From Pedobacter chitinilyticus (lineage in GTDB: Bacteria > Bacteroidota > Bacteroidia > Sphingobacteriales > Sphingobacteriaceae): DNA of 64,000 nucleotides. Below, piece by piece: positions 9,047 through 17,919 of the stretch. The notes under the pieces are model-generated. The model saw only the letters and a list, made by a program, of their open reading frames with translations. It had not been told where the DNA came from and made no database searches. The stretch is taken from NCBI RefSeq assembly GCF_003313385.1, contig NZ_QMHN01000002.1, forward strand, positions 196,603-260,602. The letters are read 5' to 3'. The number at the start of each line of letters is the position of its first letter. Within the stretch, counting starts at the first letter, position 1. The translations under genes were made by a program, and so were the position numbers.

Positions 9047-9290
9047 TTTCCTATGTGACTATGTGGTTCATTTAGACCACATAAGTAACCAGAAAGCGCA
9101 ACCACGTAGACACATAGCGGCACATTAAGAAACGGGACAAGATAGATTTAGTAGAGATAAAAGACCCTCTCTGCCCTGTGGGCATCTCTCCCAAAGGGAG
9201 AGAAAAGAGCAAGGTTAACTAAGCAATATGCTGCTCTCTCCCTCTGGTAGAGATGGCGTAGCCAGAAAGGGTAAATTACTATTTAAAGAA
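9047..9290. repeat. Two adjacent dispersed palindromic repeats
   Basis: The 270-base gap holds no gene. At 9047-9116 CCTATGTGACTATGTGG faces an inverted CCACGTAGACACATAG partner. At about 9165-9280 an element begins ACCCTCTCTGCCC, contains CATCTCTCCCAAAGGGAGAG, and ends near AGAGATGGCGTAGCCAG / AAAGGGT, giving a second inverted structure. Both look like repeats dispersed in Bacteroidota genomes. Confidence 0.45.
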
Positions 9291-9310
9291 CCAACGAGAT
9301 TCGAAATACC

Positions 9311-9661
9311 TTACAGACCTAACTTATCATAAAGGTCGATAACCTTCTTTTGAAGCTTCATTATTTCTGTATCCTTATCCGCAAGCAGTTTTTTCAAAGA
9401 GGAAATTTCGGCTATATTTTGTGATGGTTGAATGTTAGCTGGAGCATCTTTATAAAGAACAGCAGTTATCGAAACCTCAAAATACTTTGCTATTTGAATT
9501 AAACGAGATAGATTAATATCTGTTTGTCCATTTTCAATTTTTGAAAGCGCAGCTACTGAAATACCCAATGCCTTGGCTACTTCAGTTTGCCCCTTTCCTT
9601 TATCCAGTCGCAGCTGCCTAATGTTGCTTCCTACCTCCGTAATTAAGTGCTGACTGGTCAA
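9311..9661 (-). CDS. XRE-family HTH transcriptional regulator
   Basis: 116 residues. A Cro/C1-type helix-turn-helix occupies about 12-66 (IRQLRLDKGKGQTEVAKALG, SVAALSKIENGQTDI). A linker and a C-terminal heptad-like coiled coil (about 86-116, SSLKKLLADKDTEIMKLQKK) follow and probably mediate dimerisation. The start is TTG at 9659-9661; no in-frame ATG exists near the N-terminus. It starts 4 bases after the mpl stop codon, so it is probably the last gene of the tpiA-prmA-mpl run. Targets are unknown. Confidence 0.85.
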   Translation of the reverse strand: MTSQHLITEVGSNIRQLRLDKGKGQTEVAKALGISVAALSKIENGQTDINLSRLIQIAKYFEVSITAVLYKDAPANIQPSQNIAEISSLKKLLADKDTEIMKLQKKVIDLYDKLGL

Positions 9662-9665
9662 AATA

Positions 9666-11021
9666 TTAATTGGTTTTCAACTCACTGGCCAGTTTTGGTA
9701 AATCAAGCCCAGCATAAGTACCAGAACTCATTAACAGCAAGTTGGTTTGATGATAATTAAGACTTTTCAAATAAGTTTCTAGTTTAGTTGGATCGTCAAA
9801 AAACAATAATTTATCGTCCTCAAAAGCTTCCTTGATATCTGCTTCAGTTAATGGTTGCATTTTTTTCTGCTCAAAAGTCTTTGCATCGATATATACCATG
9901 GCAACATCAGCATCCTTCATTGCGCCGCTATATTCCTTCAAAAACTGCTTATTCAAGCTACTAAAAGTATGCAATTCCATAAGAGCTACCAATCTCCTAT
10001 CTGTAAACTGTGTCTTAACCGCATGAATCGTCGCTTTTAGTTTAGACGGCGAATGGGCAAAGTCTTTATAAATATTGGTTTGATTTACCGCAGCCACCAA
10101 TTCCAGTCTTTTCGCAGCGCCTGCAAAAGAAGCAATGGCTTCGTTAAAACCTTCCTCTGCAATACCTAATTTAGCACAAACCTGTTTGGCTGCATTTAAG
10201 TTCATTAAATTATGATCTCCAAACACATTTAACGGGGTTTGTTGCGGCAACAGATAGGTCACCCCATTTCTTACCTCATGAGCAGGAACACCATAAGGAA
10301 TTTTCTCTACGTCAGCCGTAGACTTTAACACCGTTTGATTTAGTTCTTCATCCACTTCGCAATAAATCAACGTACCTTTTGGCGTAATGGTCTCTATGAA
10401 TTTAGCAAACTGCTCCACGTAGTCGGCAAAAGTTGGGAATACATTGATGTGATCCCAAGCAATACCGCTAATTACCGCTATATTGGCATGGTACAGATGG
10501 AATTTCGGTCTTCTATCAATTGGAGAAGCCAAATATTCGTCGCCCTCAATCACCATAATCGGTGCTGTATCGGTAATTTTCACCATGGTATCAAAACCAG
10601 CCAACTGCGCTCCAACTAAATAGTCGAAATCCTTTTGATGATAATTAAGCACATGCAAGATCATAGAAGTAATGGTGGTTTTGCCGTGGCTACCTCCAAT
10701 AACTACCCTGATTTTATCTTTTGATTGCTCATAAATGTACGCTGGATAAGAGTAGATTTTCAATCCCAGTTCCTGAGCTTTCAGCAATTCTGGATTATCT
10801 ATACGAGCATGCATCCCCAAGATGATGGCATCAATATCTGGTGTGATACGGTTTTCATCCCAACCCATTTCGGCTGGCAGCAAACCATATTTATCCAAGC
10901 GGCTTTTAGAGGGCTCGTAAACCACATCATCTGAACCGCTTACTTCAAAACCTTTTTTATGTAGTGCTATCGCCAAATTGTGCATGGCAGCACCACCAAC
11001 AGCGATTAAATGAATACGCAT
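9666..11021 (-). CDS. mpl: UDP-N-acetylmuramate:L-Ala-gamma-D-Glu-meso-DAP ligase Mpl
   Basis: 451 residues, the normal Mpl length. The N-terminal Rossmann part starts MRIHLIAVGGAAMHNLAI; the ATP-binding loop is GGSHGKTT at 109-116; the central domain has EGDEYLASPIDRRPKFHLY; and the C-terminal Mur ligase domain contains YKDFAHSPSKLKAT. Mpl attaches the recycled murein tripeptide directly to UDP-MurNAc in the cytoplasm. MurC is similar, but the GGAAMHNLA start and the DFAHSPSKL form are Mpl-like. It lies downstream of prmA, from which it is separated by a hairpin-forming repeat. Confidence 0.92.
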   Translation of the reverse strand: MRIHLIAVGGAAMHNLAIALHKKGFEVSGSDDVVYEPSKSRLDKYGLLPAEMGWDENRITPDIDAIILGMHARIDNPELLKAQELGLKIYSYPAYIYEQSKDKIRVVIGGSHGKTTITSMILHVLNYHQKDFDYLVGAQLAGFDTMVKITDTAPIMVIEGDEYLASPIDRRPKFHLYHANIAVISGIAWDHINVFPTFADYVEQFAKFIETITPKGTLIYCEVDEELNQTVLKSTADVEKIPYGVPAHEVRNGVTYLLPQQTPLNVFGDHNLMNLNAAKQVCAKLGIAEEGFNEAIASFAGAAKRLELVAAVNQTNIYKDFAHSPSKLKATIHAVKTQFTDRRLVALMELHTFSSLNKQFLKEYSGAMKDADVAMVYIDAKTFEQKKMQPLTEADIKEAFEDDKLLFFDDPTKLETYLKSLNYHQTNLLLMSSGTYAGLDLPKLASELKTN

Positions 11022-11036
11022 ATCTATAAATTTTGA

Positions 11037-11091
11037 ATGAGTGAATTTTGAATGAGTAAATTAACATCCTAATCATTCAAAATTCACTCAT
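11037..11091. repeat. 19-bp perfect inverted repeat between prmA and mpl
   Basis: ATGAGTGAATTTTGAATGA at 11037-11055 is exactly complementary to 11073-11091, with a 17-base loop. There is no T-tract after either arm, so it is not an ordinary terminator. It resembles other word-like repeats in this window (GAATGAGTG.., GTTATGAGTT..). In the mRNA it would form a strong hairpin 15 bases before the mpl start codon. Confidence 0.7.
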
Positions 11092-11103
11092 CCTATCATT
11101 CAA

Positions 11104-11937
11104 TTATTTTTTTACAAACTTCGCGGCTACCCAATCCCCCATTTTTTTATGGTTTTGGTAAACTAAGCCGTACTGTTCTGCATGCGATTTGATAATATCC
11201 AAATCTGGGGTTTCATAAAAACCACTGAATAAAATCAATCCACCATTTTTAAGCACAGCGGTATAGCTCTCTATCTGATCTAAAAGGATATTTCTGTTAA
11301 TATTCGCCAAAATGATATCGAAAGTCGTTTGAGGAATGACTTCTTTACTTCCATGTAGAGAAACCAAATTTTCGATAGCGTTTAGCTTTGCGTTTTCGAT
11401 AGCGCTTAAATAGCAAACTTCGTCATAATCTATCGCTACAATATCCTTTGCTCCTCTTTTTGCTGCCAAAATACCTAAAATTGCTGTGCCTGCCCCCATG
11501 TCCAATACCGAAGCATCGGTTACATCGGTTTCAAGCACATATTGCATCATCATGGTGGTGGTTTGGTGGTGTCCTGTACCAAAAGCCATTTTGGGGTCAA
11601 TCACTATCTCATATTGATATTGTGGCTGAGGTTCATGAAAAGTTGCCCTTACATAGCAATTATCACTAATGATCAATGGACTAAAATTCTTTTCCCACTC
11701 TTCGTTCCAATTTTGAGGTGCAATTTCCTGCGCTTCATAACGAACGGCAAAATCCAGTTCTTCCACCACTTCTTTTAGCTTAGTCTCTTCAAATTGATCA
11801 GCAATGATAAAGGCATCGAAACCTTTTGTAGAATCTACAAAGGAATCGAAGCCAATCTCGGCCAGTTGGCCAACTAAAAGATCTTGCTGGTACTCTTCGA
11901 TTTGCTCGAAGCTAAAACTTACCTGTATATAATCCAT
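11104..11937 (-). CDS. prmA: Ribosomal protein L11 methyltransferase PrmA
   Basis: 277 residues. The SAM-binding motif I is DMGAGTAILG starting at residue 146, preceded by the PrmA hallmark DPKMAFGTGHHQTT at 114-127, and followed by ANINRNIL at the catalytic motif IV position. It methylates ribosomal protein L11. The start codon shares one base with the tpiA stop codon (TAATG), indicating translational coupling. Confidence 0.92.
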   Translation of the reverse strand: MDYIQVSFSFEQIEEYQQDLLVGQLAEIGFDSFVDSTKGFDAFIIADQFEETKLKEVVEELDFAVRYEAQEIAPQNWNEEWEKNFSPLIISDNCYVRATFHEPQPQYQYEIVIDPKMAFGTGHHQTTTMMMQYVLETDVTDASVLDMGAGTAILGILAAKRGAKDIVAIDYDEVCYLSAIENAKLNAIENLVSLHGSKEVIPQTTFDIILANINRNILLDQIESYTAVLKNGGLILFSGFYETPDLDIIKSHAEQYGLVYQNHKKMGDWVAAKFVKK

Positions 11938-12698
11938 TAAGAATTTAATGCTTTAACAATGTCTGTAAAATCACGTGATTTTAATGAGGCTCCGCCAATT
12001 AAACCACCATCAATATCAGCCTGTGCAAAAAGCTCAGGTGCATTTTTGGCATTACAGCTTCCACCGTATAAAATCGTGGTATCGTCGGCAGCGTTTACGC
12101 CATATTTTGCTTCAACTTTAGAACGGATAAACGCATGGATATCTTGAGCTTGTTCTGGTGTAGCGGTTAAACCAGTTCCAATAGCCCAAACGGGTTCGTA
12201 AGCCAATACTACTTTTGCGAAATCTTCGGCACTTAAACCAAAAACACCTTCTTCAAGTTGGCTTTCAATCACATTAAAATAGCTTCCGTTATTTCTTTCG
12301 TCCAAAGTTTCACCAATACAGAAGATAGGCACTAAATTATTTTGTAATGCAGTAACGGTTTTTTCTGCCAACAGTTGATTGTTCTCAGCAAAATATTGTC
12401 TACGCTCAGAGTGACCAATAATCACATACTCTGCGCCTGTAGATTTGATCATTTTTGCAGAAATTTCTCCTGTGTAAGCTCCGCTTTCATTTTGATGGCA
12501 GTTTTGTGCTCCAATTTTAACCACACCCGACGATAGTTGTGCTAGGCTATTCAAATGAATAAATGGAGCGCAGATTACCGCAATTTGGTCACCTTTTTTC
12601 TCGTCTCTTACCATGTTTACAATTTCAGAGAACAATGAAACTCCTTCATTGTAGTCATTATTCATTTTCCAGTTTCCAGCAACTATTTTTTTTCTCAT
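11937..12698 (-). CDS. tpiA: Triosephosphate isomerase
   Basis: 253 residues. The catalytic residues are visible: K11 in GNWKMN, H96 in IIGHSERR, and E168 in LAYEPVWAIGTG. The phosphate-binding GGSCNAKNA loop lies near the C-terminus. It interconverts dihydroxyacetone phosphate and glyceraldehyde 3-phosphate. It is the first gene of the tpiA-prmA-mpl-XRE run. The 110 bases upstream carry an imperfect inverted GTTGTAAAGTT-type repeat that may include a weak promoter (TAACTTTA at 12748-12755, reverse strand). Confidence 0.96.
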   Translation of the reverse strand: MRKKIVAGNWKMNNDYNEGVSLFSEIVNMVRDEKKGDQIAVICAPFIHLNSLAQLSSGVVKIGAQNCHQNESGAYTGEISAKMIKSTGAEYVIIGHSERRQYFAENNQLLAEKTVTALQNNLVPIFCIGETLDERNNGSYFNVIESQLEEGVFGLSAEDFAKVVLAYEPVWAIGTGLTATPEQAQDIHAFIRSKVEAKYGVNAADDTTILYGGSCNAKNAPELFAQADIDGGLIGGASLKSRDFTDIVKALNS

Positions 12699-12814
12699 AT
12701 CTATATTGGGGTTTTTAAGTTTGAATCGTTATAAAGTTGTAATGTTGTAAAGTTAGCGTATTAAAACCTTTCAATCCCTAACCTTTCAACTTTCCAACGC
12801 TTAAATTCGTAAAT

Positions 12815-13984
12815 TTAAAAGTGTCTATATTGTTTTGTAATTTCAAAGATGTGGGTGATGATTCCTCTTTCTATTTCGTCTAAAGCCGTATCTCTACGTT
12901 CGTAAACTTTTTCGGTGGTTTCCAGCATTTTATCTAAAGCGTAAACGTCGAAACCATGCGAACCGCCCCATGAAAAATCTGGGATGAAATTACGAGGGAA
13001 CCCTGCTCCAAAAACATTAGCGCTTACGCCAGCTACCGTACCCGTGTTGAACATGGTGTTAATGGCGCATTTGGCATGATCGGCCATGATTAAACCACAA
13101 AATTGCAATCCCGTTTTTCGGAAAGTTTCTTTATCATAGTCCCATAAGCGCACTTCTGCATAGTTATTCTTCAGGTTTGAGTTATTGCTATCAGCACCGA
13201 TATTACACCATTGACCTAATACCGAATTGCCCAAATAGCCTTCGTGGCCTTTTGAGGAATAACCCCAAATCATGGCATTGTTAATTTCGCCTCCTACCCT
13301 ACTAAATGGCCCTATGGTTGTTTTACCATAAATTTTGGCGCCCATTTTCACTTGAGAATCATGGCATAAGGCAAATGAGCCACGGATATGGCAACCTTCC
13401 CAAACCTGGCTATTTTTACCCAAATAAATTGGACCTTGTAACGTATTAAAGGTACTGCATTCGGCCGTTGCACCTTCTTCTACAAAAATGTTATCGCCCA
13501 AAATGGTATTGGTGCTGCTTAGCTTAGCGGAAGTTTTTCCTTTGGTAAGTAAAGCGAAGTCTTTTTGCAGTTCGATGTCGTTAAATCCAAAAATCTGTTC
13601 TGGATAGTCAATCTTTACAAAGCCATAGAGATAAGCGACTCTTTCCAACTTACTCATTGCCTCTGAATATTGGAGCGTAGCAGATGATTTGTAAGCGATT
13701 ACCACATCGGCGGCATGTAGTACCTGACCATCTTTTAAGTTTGCGATGGCTTCTAACAGCTCGGTATCTGGGCAAATTGCTCCGTTAATAAACAATTCTG
13801 CCTGTATCACCGAATATTTTTTGCTTAGATAGTCTTCTGTTTGGAAGCCAAATGCTACGTCAAGATGCTTGCCCCATTTCTCTGCAATGGTGAGGATACC
13901 GACTCTTAAATCGGCCACAGGTCGTGTAAACGTTAGCGGCCTAAGTGTTAGCCAAGATTTGTCATCAAAAAGGTTGATTGCCAT
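12815..13984 (-). CDS. GlmU-like sugar-phosphate nucleotidyltransferase/acyltransferase (Bacteroidota type)
   Basis: 389 residues. An N-terminal nucleotidyltransferase-like region starts with FDDKSWLTLRPLTFTRPVADLR, and a left-handed beta-helix occupies about 170-340 (NTILGDNIFVEEGATAEC, GPIYLGKNSQVWEGCHIRG, GAKIYGKTTIGPFSRVGGE). Bacteroidota carry such GlmU-family proteins, thought to act in UDP-GlcNAc or related nucleotide-sugar synthesis; the exact substrate cannot be read here. It starts 17 bases after the rpmE2 terminator on the reverse strand, so it probably has separate transcription. Confidence 0.8.
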   Translation of the reverse strand: MAINLFDDKSWLTLRPLTFTRPVADLRVGILTIAEKWGKHLDVAFGFQTEDYLSKKYSVIQAELFINGAICPDTELLEAIANLKDGQVLHAADVVIAYKSSATLQYSEAMSKLERVAYLYGFVKIDYPEQIFGFNDIELQKDFALLTKGKTSAKLSSTNTILGDNIFVEEGATAECSTFNTLQGPIYLGKNSQVWEGCHIRGSFALCHDSQVKMGAKIYGKTTIGPFSRVGGEINNAMIWGYSSKGHEGYLGNSVLGQWCNIGADSNNSNLKNNYAEVRLWDYDKETFRKTGLQFCGLIMADHAKCAINTMFNTGTVAGVSANVFGAGFPRNFIPDFSWGGSHGFDVYALDKMLETTEKVYERRDTALDEIERGIITHIFEITKQYRHF

Positions 13985-14001
13985 AAGCTACAAAAATAAA
14001 A

Positions 14002-14029
14002 AAAGTCCCGGGCTTACGCTCGGGACTTT
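14002..14029 (-). terminator. Rho-independent terminator after rpmE2
   Basis: Stem AAAGTCCCG / CGGGACTTT, extended by one wobble and two Watson-Crick pairs to a TTAC loop. The reverse strand continues into a run of seven T, matching termination of rpmE2. Confidence 0.82.
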
Positions 14030-14052
14030 CAAAAAATATCTCTTTAGCTAAA

Positions 14053-14301
14053 TTATTTTTTAGCGTAACGGTTTTTGAATTTATCGATACGACCTGCTGT
14101 ATCAACCAATTTCATTTTACCAGTATAGAAAGGGTGAGAAGTATGAGAAATCTCTAATTTATAAAGAGGATACTCGTTACCATCTTCCCATTTAACAGTT
14201 TCTTTAGTCTCTACACAAGATTTTGTTAAGAAAGAATAGTCGTTAGACATATCTTTAAATACAACAAATCTGTAGCTTGATGGATGCAAATCTTTTTTCA
14301 T
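14053..14301 (-). CDS. rpmE2: 50S ribosomal protein L31 type B
   Basis: 82 residues. The sequence [19 protein letters not shown] and the C-terminal [13 protein letters not shown] are typical of type B L31, which lacks the CxxC zinc ligands of type A: only one Cys is present. It is monocistronic, with a terminator directly downstream and a candidate structured leader and promoter upstream. Confidence 0.96.
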   Translation of the reverse strand: MKKDLHPSSYRFVVFKDMSNDYSFLTKSCVETKETVKWEDGNEYPLYKLEISHTSHPFYTGKMKLVDTAGRIDKFKNRYAKK

Positions 14302-14395
14302 AATCTATTTAATTTTATTTTGAAACCTCAGCGCAAGCTTTGCAATTTGCTGGCAAACGATGCTGATGAGTGCCTCTTATCTTTTATCTCTATTT
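14302..14395 (-). promoter_or_regulatory. Possible L31 leader (ribosomal-protein autoregulatory RNA)
   Basis: On the reverse strand the 95 bases before the rpmE2 ATG can form a hairpin from CAGCAAATTGC and GCAAAGCTTGCGCTG. A structured leader upstream of rpmE is known in Bacteroidota; I infer this region is one from position and pairing only. Confidence 0.35.
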
Positions 14396-14404
14396 TTAGA
14401 GGTG

Positions 14405-14435
14405 CAAATATCTAGATTATTTTCCATATAAACAA
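14405..14435 (-). promoter_or_regulatory. Candidate rpmE2 promoter
   Basis: Reverse strand: TTG at 14435-14433, a 20-base spacer, then GATATTTG at 14412-14405, six bases of the TAnnTTTG consensus. It would give a leader of about 100 bases. Confidence 0.4.
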
Positions 14436-14555
14436 TATTACAAAAGAGATATTTTTATAAAATCATTTTTTAAAAACATTGACCCTTATTTTCTTACACC
14501 TGAGTGCCGTTTAACATCGCAGGCATCACCTTTCAAAATATTTTTAGCCAAAACA

Positions 14556-15182
14556 TTAAAACATCGGAATACTCCCAGAAATCAAATCGGTATCAAAAAC
14601 TGCACGAGCATCTCCTTGTTTAATAAAAACAGTTCCACCTTTGCTATTATCGATATTTATGATCCCATAACGTACGTTACGGAGCAAATCTCCATCTTTA
14701 ACGCCAGAAATGACGATACCAAAAATAGCTAAATTACTGCCTTGTACGGCTTTTACTTTACCATAAATGGTAAAATCATTCCCCTTTCCACTAATTGCAG
14801 TAACAATACTTGTATCTGCGTTACCAACAAAATTTTTACCAATTAGCTTTATATTGTTGTCTTTATCCTGGGTGAAGAATTTTACTGAAACATCATTAAA
14901 AACCATATTTGCAGGATCTTGAGGACGATTGCTTTTCAACAATCTCAACGGTTTAATGCCAAAAGCGCCTTCAAGGTTAGGTGGCTCTACCTCCTGATTT
15001 AATACAATGCCCAACTTGGCTAGCGTATCTTGGTATTGCTTGGGAATAATATCATTGATTTTCCTTGTCAGCTCCTCTTTTTTGATTGCTTCAACAACTT
15101 CATTTGTGTCGTTATCTTTTTTACAAGCAAAAATCATCATCACACAAAACGTTAGAAATAACGTAGTTTTCATTTTATTCAT
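14556..15182 (-). CDS. Lipoprotein of unknown function
   Basis: 208 residues with a lipoprotein signal peptide; the lipobox ends at C20 (MMIFAC), followed by KKDND. The mature domain is a predicted beta-rich fold with strands such as NDFTIYGKVKAVQGSN and SNLAIFGIVISG. No family is recognised. A second ATG at codon 4 is an alternative start. It precedes a NarL-type regulator on the same strand, with about 100 bases between them, so it may lie downstream of that pair. Confidence 0.7.
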   Translation of the reverse strand: MNKMKTTLFLTFCVMMIFACKKDNDTNEVVEAIKKEELTRKINDIIPKQYQDTLAKLGIVLNQEVEPPNLEGAFGIKPLRLLKSNRPQDPANMVFNDVSVKFFTQDKDNNIKLIGKNFVGNADTSIVTAISGKGNDFTIYGKVKAVQGSNLAIFGIVISGVKDGDLLRNVRYGIINIDNSKGGTVFIKQGDARAVFDTDLISGSIPMF

Positions 15183-15288
15183 TTCAGTACGGTTTTAACC
15201 TTGGATTAATTTCCAAACCAAAATTGAAAGTAAAAAATGCGCCAACATATACCACAACGAGGTATTTTACAAGCACTTAAAAACAACA

Positions 15289-15942
15289 CTATTTTAATCC
15301 TTGCTGTATTGCTTTTAAAATCGCCTCTGCTTTTGATGCCACATGCAATTTTTTGTAGATATGCTTGATGTGGGTACGTACTGTTTCGTAACTAATGAAA
15401 GTTTTTTCGGCAATGTCCCTGTAGTTATGACCGTCCACCACCAACGAAAGAATTTCTTTCTCGCGGGTGCTCAAATCGAAGTCGGTATCTTCTGGCTGAA
15501 CTAAAATCACGTTTTTACGCACAAAAAAGCCCATCACCTTTTGCGCAATGGAGGTCGACATTGCTCCTCCTCCAGCAAAAACTTCTTTAATGGCTTCCAA
15601 CTGTCTTGTAGGACTGTCGGTTTTGAGAATATAACCAGAAGCGCCAGCACACAAAGCATTAAATATTTTATCACTATCGTTAAAGACGGTTTGAATTAAC
15701 ACCTTTATCTCTGGAAATTCCTCTCTTATTATTTTTGTAGCTTCTATTCCATTTAAACCAGGCATTTCAATATCCATTAAAACTACGTCTGGTTGGCTAA
15801 AATGAATATCGGCCAGCACTTGATTAACATTAACAAAGGAACCAGTGCAAACAAATCCTGGCGAACCGTTGATAATTGTCTGCAAAGCTTCTCTTATCAA
15901 CTTATTATCCTCAAATATTGCTACTTTAATGTTCATGTTCAT
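15289..15942 (-). CDS. NarL/FixJ-family response regulator
   Basis: 217 residues. The receiver domain has E11/D12, phosphoacceptor D57 in VVLMDIEMPG, and Lys at LKTDSP. A LuxR-type helix-turn-helix occupies about 150-205 (LSTREKEILSLVVDGHNYRD, SYETVRTHIKHIYKKL). Its gene starts 14 bases after the sensor-kinase gene, so the two form a two-component pair. A 17-base palindrome upstream of the kinase gene (17776-17792) is a candidate binding site. Confidence 0.94.
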   Translation of the reverse strand: MNMNIKVAIFEDNKLIREALQTIINGSPGFVCTGSFVNVNQVLADIHFSQPDVVLMDIEMPGLNGIEATKIIREEFPEIKVLIQTVFNDSDKIFNALCAGASGYILKTDSPTRQLEAIKEVFAGGGAMSTSIAQKVMGFFVRKNVILVQPEDTDFDLSTREKEILSLVVDGHNYRDIAEKTFISYETVRTHIKHIYKKLHVASKAEAILKAIQQGLK

Positions 15943-15956
15943 TTATTTTGATGCCT

Positions 15957-17705
15957 TTAAAACTTATAACTAAAATGAACATTTGTTCCAACACCTAACT
16001 CACTTGATATTGATAGCTGCAGATTAATTTCTCTGGCCCTATTTTTCATATTCAGTAAGCCATTCCCTTTTGTTTCTTCTTCCACTAAAAAGCCCTTCCC
16101 ATTATCTCTAATAGCAACCATCAGTGTTTTATGTTTAATTTCAAAGGTTACCTCCAACACCTCTGCTTCACTATACTTTACCGCATTATTAATGGCTTCT
16201 TTACCTATCAAGTAAATATTTTTTCGAGGCTGCATGGGCAATTTCACTTCGTCTAGTGTACCTATTTTGTTAAAGATTAACTGAATTTGTTTAGCGTTTG
16301 TAATTTGGATGGCAAATTCCCTAAGTCGTTCTATCAAATCGACCAAATGATCTTGCAAGGGGTTCACTGTCCAAACAATATCATTCAGCTTTGCCACCAT
16401 CTCGGTGGCATTCTCTTTAATCACATTCAGGGAGTTTTCTACTTCTTTTTGTTCCCCTTGTTTAATTTGCTCTTTAGCGATGTAGCTATACATACCAATA
16501 CCACTTAAAGTTGCTCCAACTTCATCATGCAAATCTTGGCTAATTTTTGTCCTCAAGTTAGCCAACCTCAATCGCTGAAGCGCATAATAACGATAAGCGA
16601 CAAAGACAATTACCAATACGCAAAGCACTAATAACAAAACATAAATTCGGGTATTGGCTAAACTTTGTTTATTCTTCGACTCTGCCAGCTCTAGCTTGAA
16701 AATAGTCTTTTCATTATTGATTCCTGTGAGTAATAAAGACTGTATTTGCTGATTATTCCGATGGTAAGTGGCCGTTTCTCGTTTCGATTTTAGCTCCAAT
16801 GTTTTATTAAGTAATTGTATATCGCCGTATTTACGATAAAGTTTAATGGCAATTTCCAAAAACATAGCCGCATAAAAATCATTCAGTTGTGGATACTTAT
16901 GTAACACGAAAAAGCCTTCATTTAGATATCCAAAGGCTGCCTCTTTATTGCTATTTGCGGCAGCACATTCGGCCATACCACTATAAGCTGTCAACTCCAC
17001 ATCAAACTCATCCGCCTTGATGGCGTACCATTTGGTAAGCTTAAAATACTTAAAAGCACTATCCACTTGTTGATTTAGCAGATAGGCATTACCAATATTT
17101 AAAGCACCCGTTGCCACGCCCCTACCAGAATTAATTTCCTGCGCCTTTTTTAAGGATAAAAGGCTATAATAAATGGCACTATCTGGTTCATTCAGTTTTT
17201 CGAAGGTCTCCGCTAAATTTCCTAGGATGTGATGAGGTTTGGTTAAATCCATGTACACCTTTTTATAGGGAGGTTGTTTGGCAAAACTCAAAGCCCGCTT
17301 AAAAGCCATCCGTGCTTTTTGCAGCTTATTTCCGTTTAAATGGAACAAACCAATAAAATTGTAGGAATCGGCCATGAGCACGCTATCTCTTAATATCTTA
17401 GCAATATTTTCTCCTTTAAGAGACTCTTGCAATCCTAGCAGATGTAAATTATTATAATAGTATATTTCTGCCTGACAAGTAGTGAGATAGTAGGAAAACT
17501 GGGTCGGTTTTCTGGCGCTATCTATGGAATAGATTTTATTTAGGCAATATTGAGCAGAATCGTATTGATCATTACTCATATAGTCATACGCCTTATTTAA
17601 AATTTGTTTCTGAATGAGTGTGCCTTCTTTTTTTTCTACACCTTTTTGCCCGTAAACCAAACTACCTAACAACAACGGCAAGAAAAAAAGAAATCTATTT
17701 TTCAT
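15957..17705 (-). CDS. TPR-containing sensor histidine kinase (HisKA_3 type)
   Basis: 582 residues. A signal peptide (1-19) is followed by about 320 residues of helical TPR-like repeats (YDSAQYCLNKIYSID, LQKARMAFKRALSFA, DSAIYYSLLSLKKAQ). One membrane helix lies near residues 355-375, then the dimerisation/phosphoacceptor segment with H393 in ISQDLHDEVGATLSG, and an ATPase domain (NAVKYSEAEV, IRDNGKGF, NGLLNMKNRA). The HisKA_3 class normally partners NarL-type regulators, and the adjacent gene is one. The periplasmic TPR region probably binds a protein or peptide; the signal is unknown. Confidence 0.93.
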   Translation of the reverse strand: MKNRFLFFLPLLLGSLVYGQKGVEKKEGTLIQKQILNKAYDYMSNDQYDSAQYCLNKIYSIDSARKPTQFSYYLTTCQAEIYYYNNLHLLGLQESLKGENIAKILRDSVLMADSYNFIGLFHLNGNKLQKARMAFKRALSFAKQPPYKKVYMDLTKPHHILGNLAETFEKLNEPDSAIYYSLLSLKKAQEINSGRGVATGALNIGNAYLLNQQVDSAFKYFKLTKWYAIKADEFDVELTAYSGMAECAAANSNKEAAFGYLNEGFFVLHKYPQLNDFYAAMFLEIAIKLYRKYGDIQLLNKTLELKSKRETATYHRNNQQIQSLLLTGINNEKTIFKLELAESKNKQSLANTRIYVLLLVLCVLVIVFVAYRYYALQRLRLANLRTKISQDLHDEVGATLSGIGMYSYIAKEQIKQGEQKEVENSLNVIKENATEMVAKLNDIVWTVNPLQDHLVDLIERLREFAIQITNAKQIQLIFNKIGTLDEVKLPMQPRKNIYLIGKEAINNAVKYSEAEVLEVTFEIKHKTLMVAIRDNGKGFLVEEETKGNGLLNMKNRAREINLQLSISSELGVGTNVHFSYKF

Positions 17706-17775
17706 TTTAAGAGAGTTACAGCTCTAAACAAGCCGACAAACATTTGCAATATAAATACTTAAGCCTAAAAAACCG

Positions 17776-17792
17776 ATACCCCATTGGGGTAT
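17776..17792. promoter_or_regulatory. Operator-like palindrome ATACCCCATTGGGGTAT
   Basis: Perfect 8-bp arms around one base, in the divergent gap between the TPR kinase (start 17705, reverse) and the antiporter (start 17920, forward). The arms resemble the TACYYMT heptamers bound by NarL-type regulators, one of which is encoded by the adjacent pair. Confidence 0.45.
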
Positions 17793-17919
17793 TTATCAAA
17801 TAAAGAGCATGCCATTTTTTAAATGATGAGTGTAACAAAGCTGCCTTAAAAATTGGCCAAAAATCCTCTAATCGTTATATTGCGAACTTACCTATTCCGA
17901 AAATCTTTAATTTTTATTC

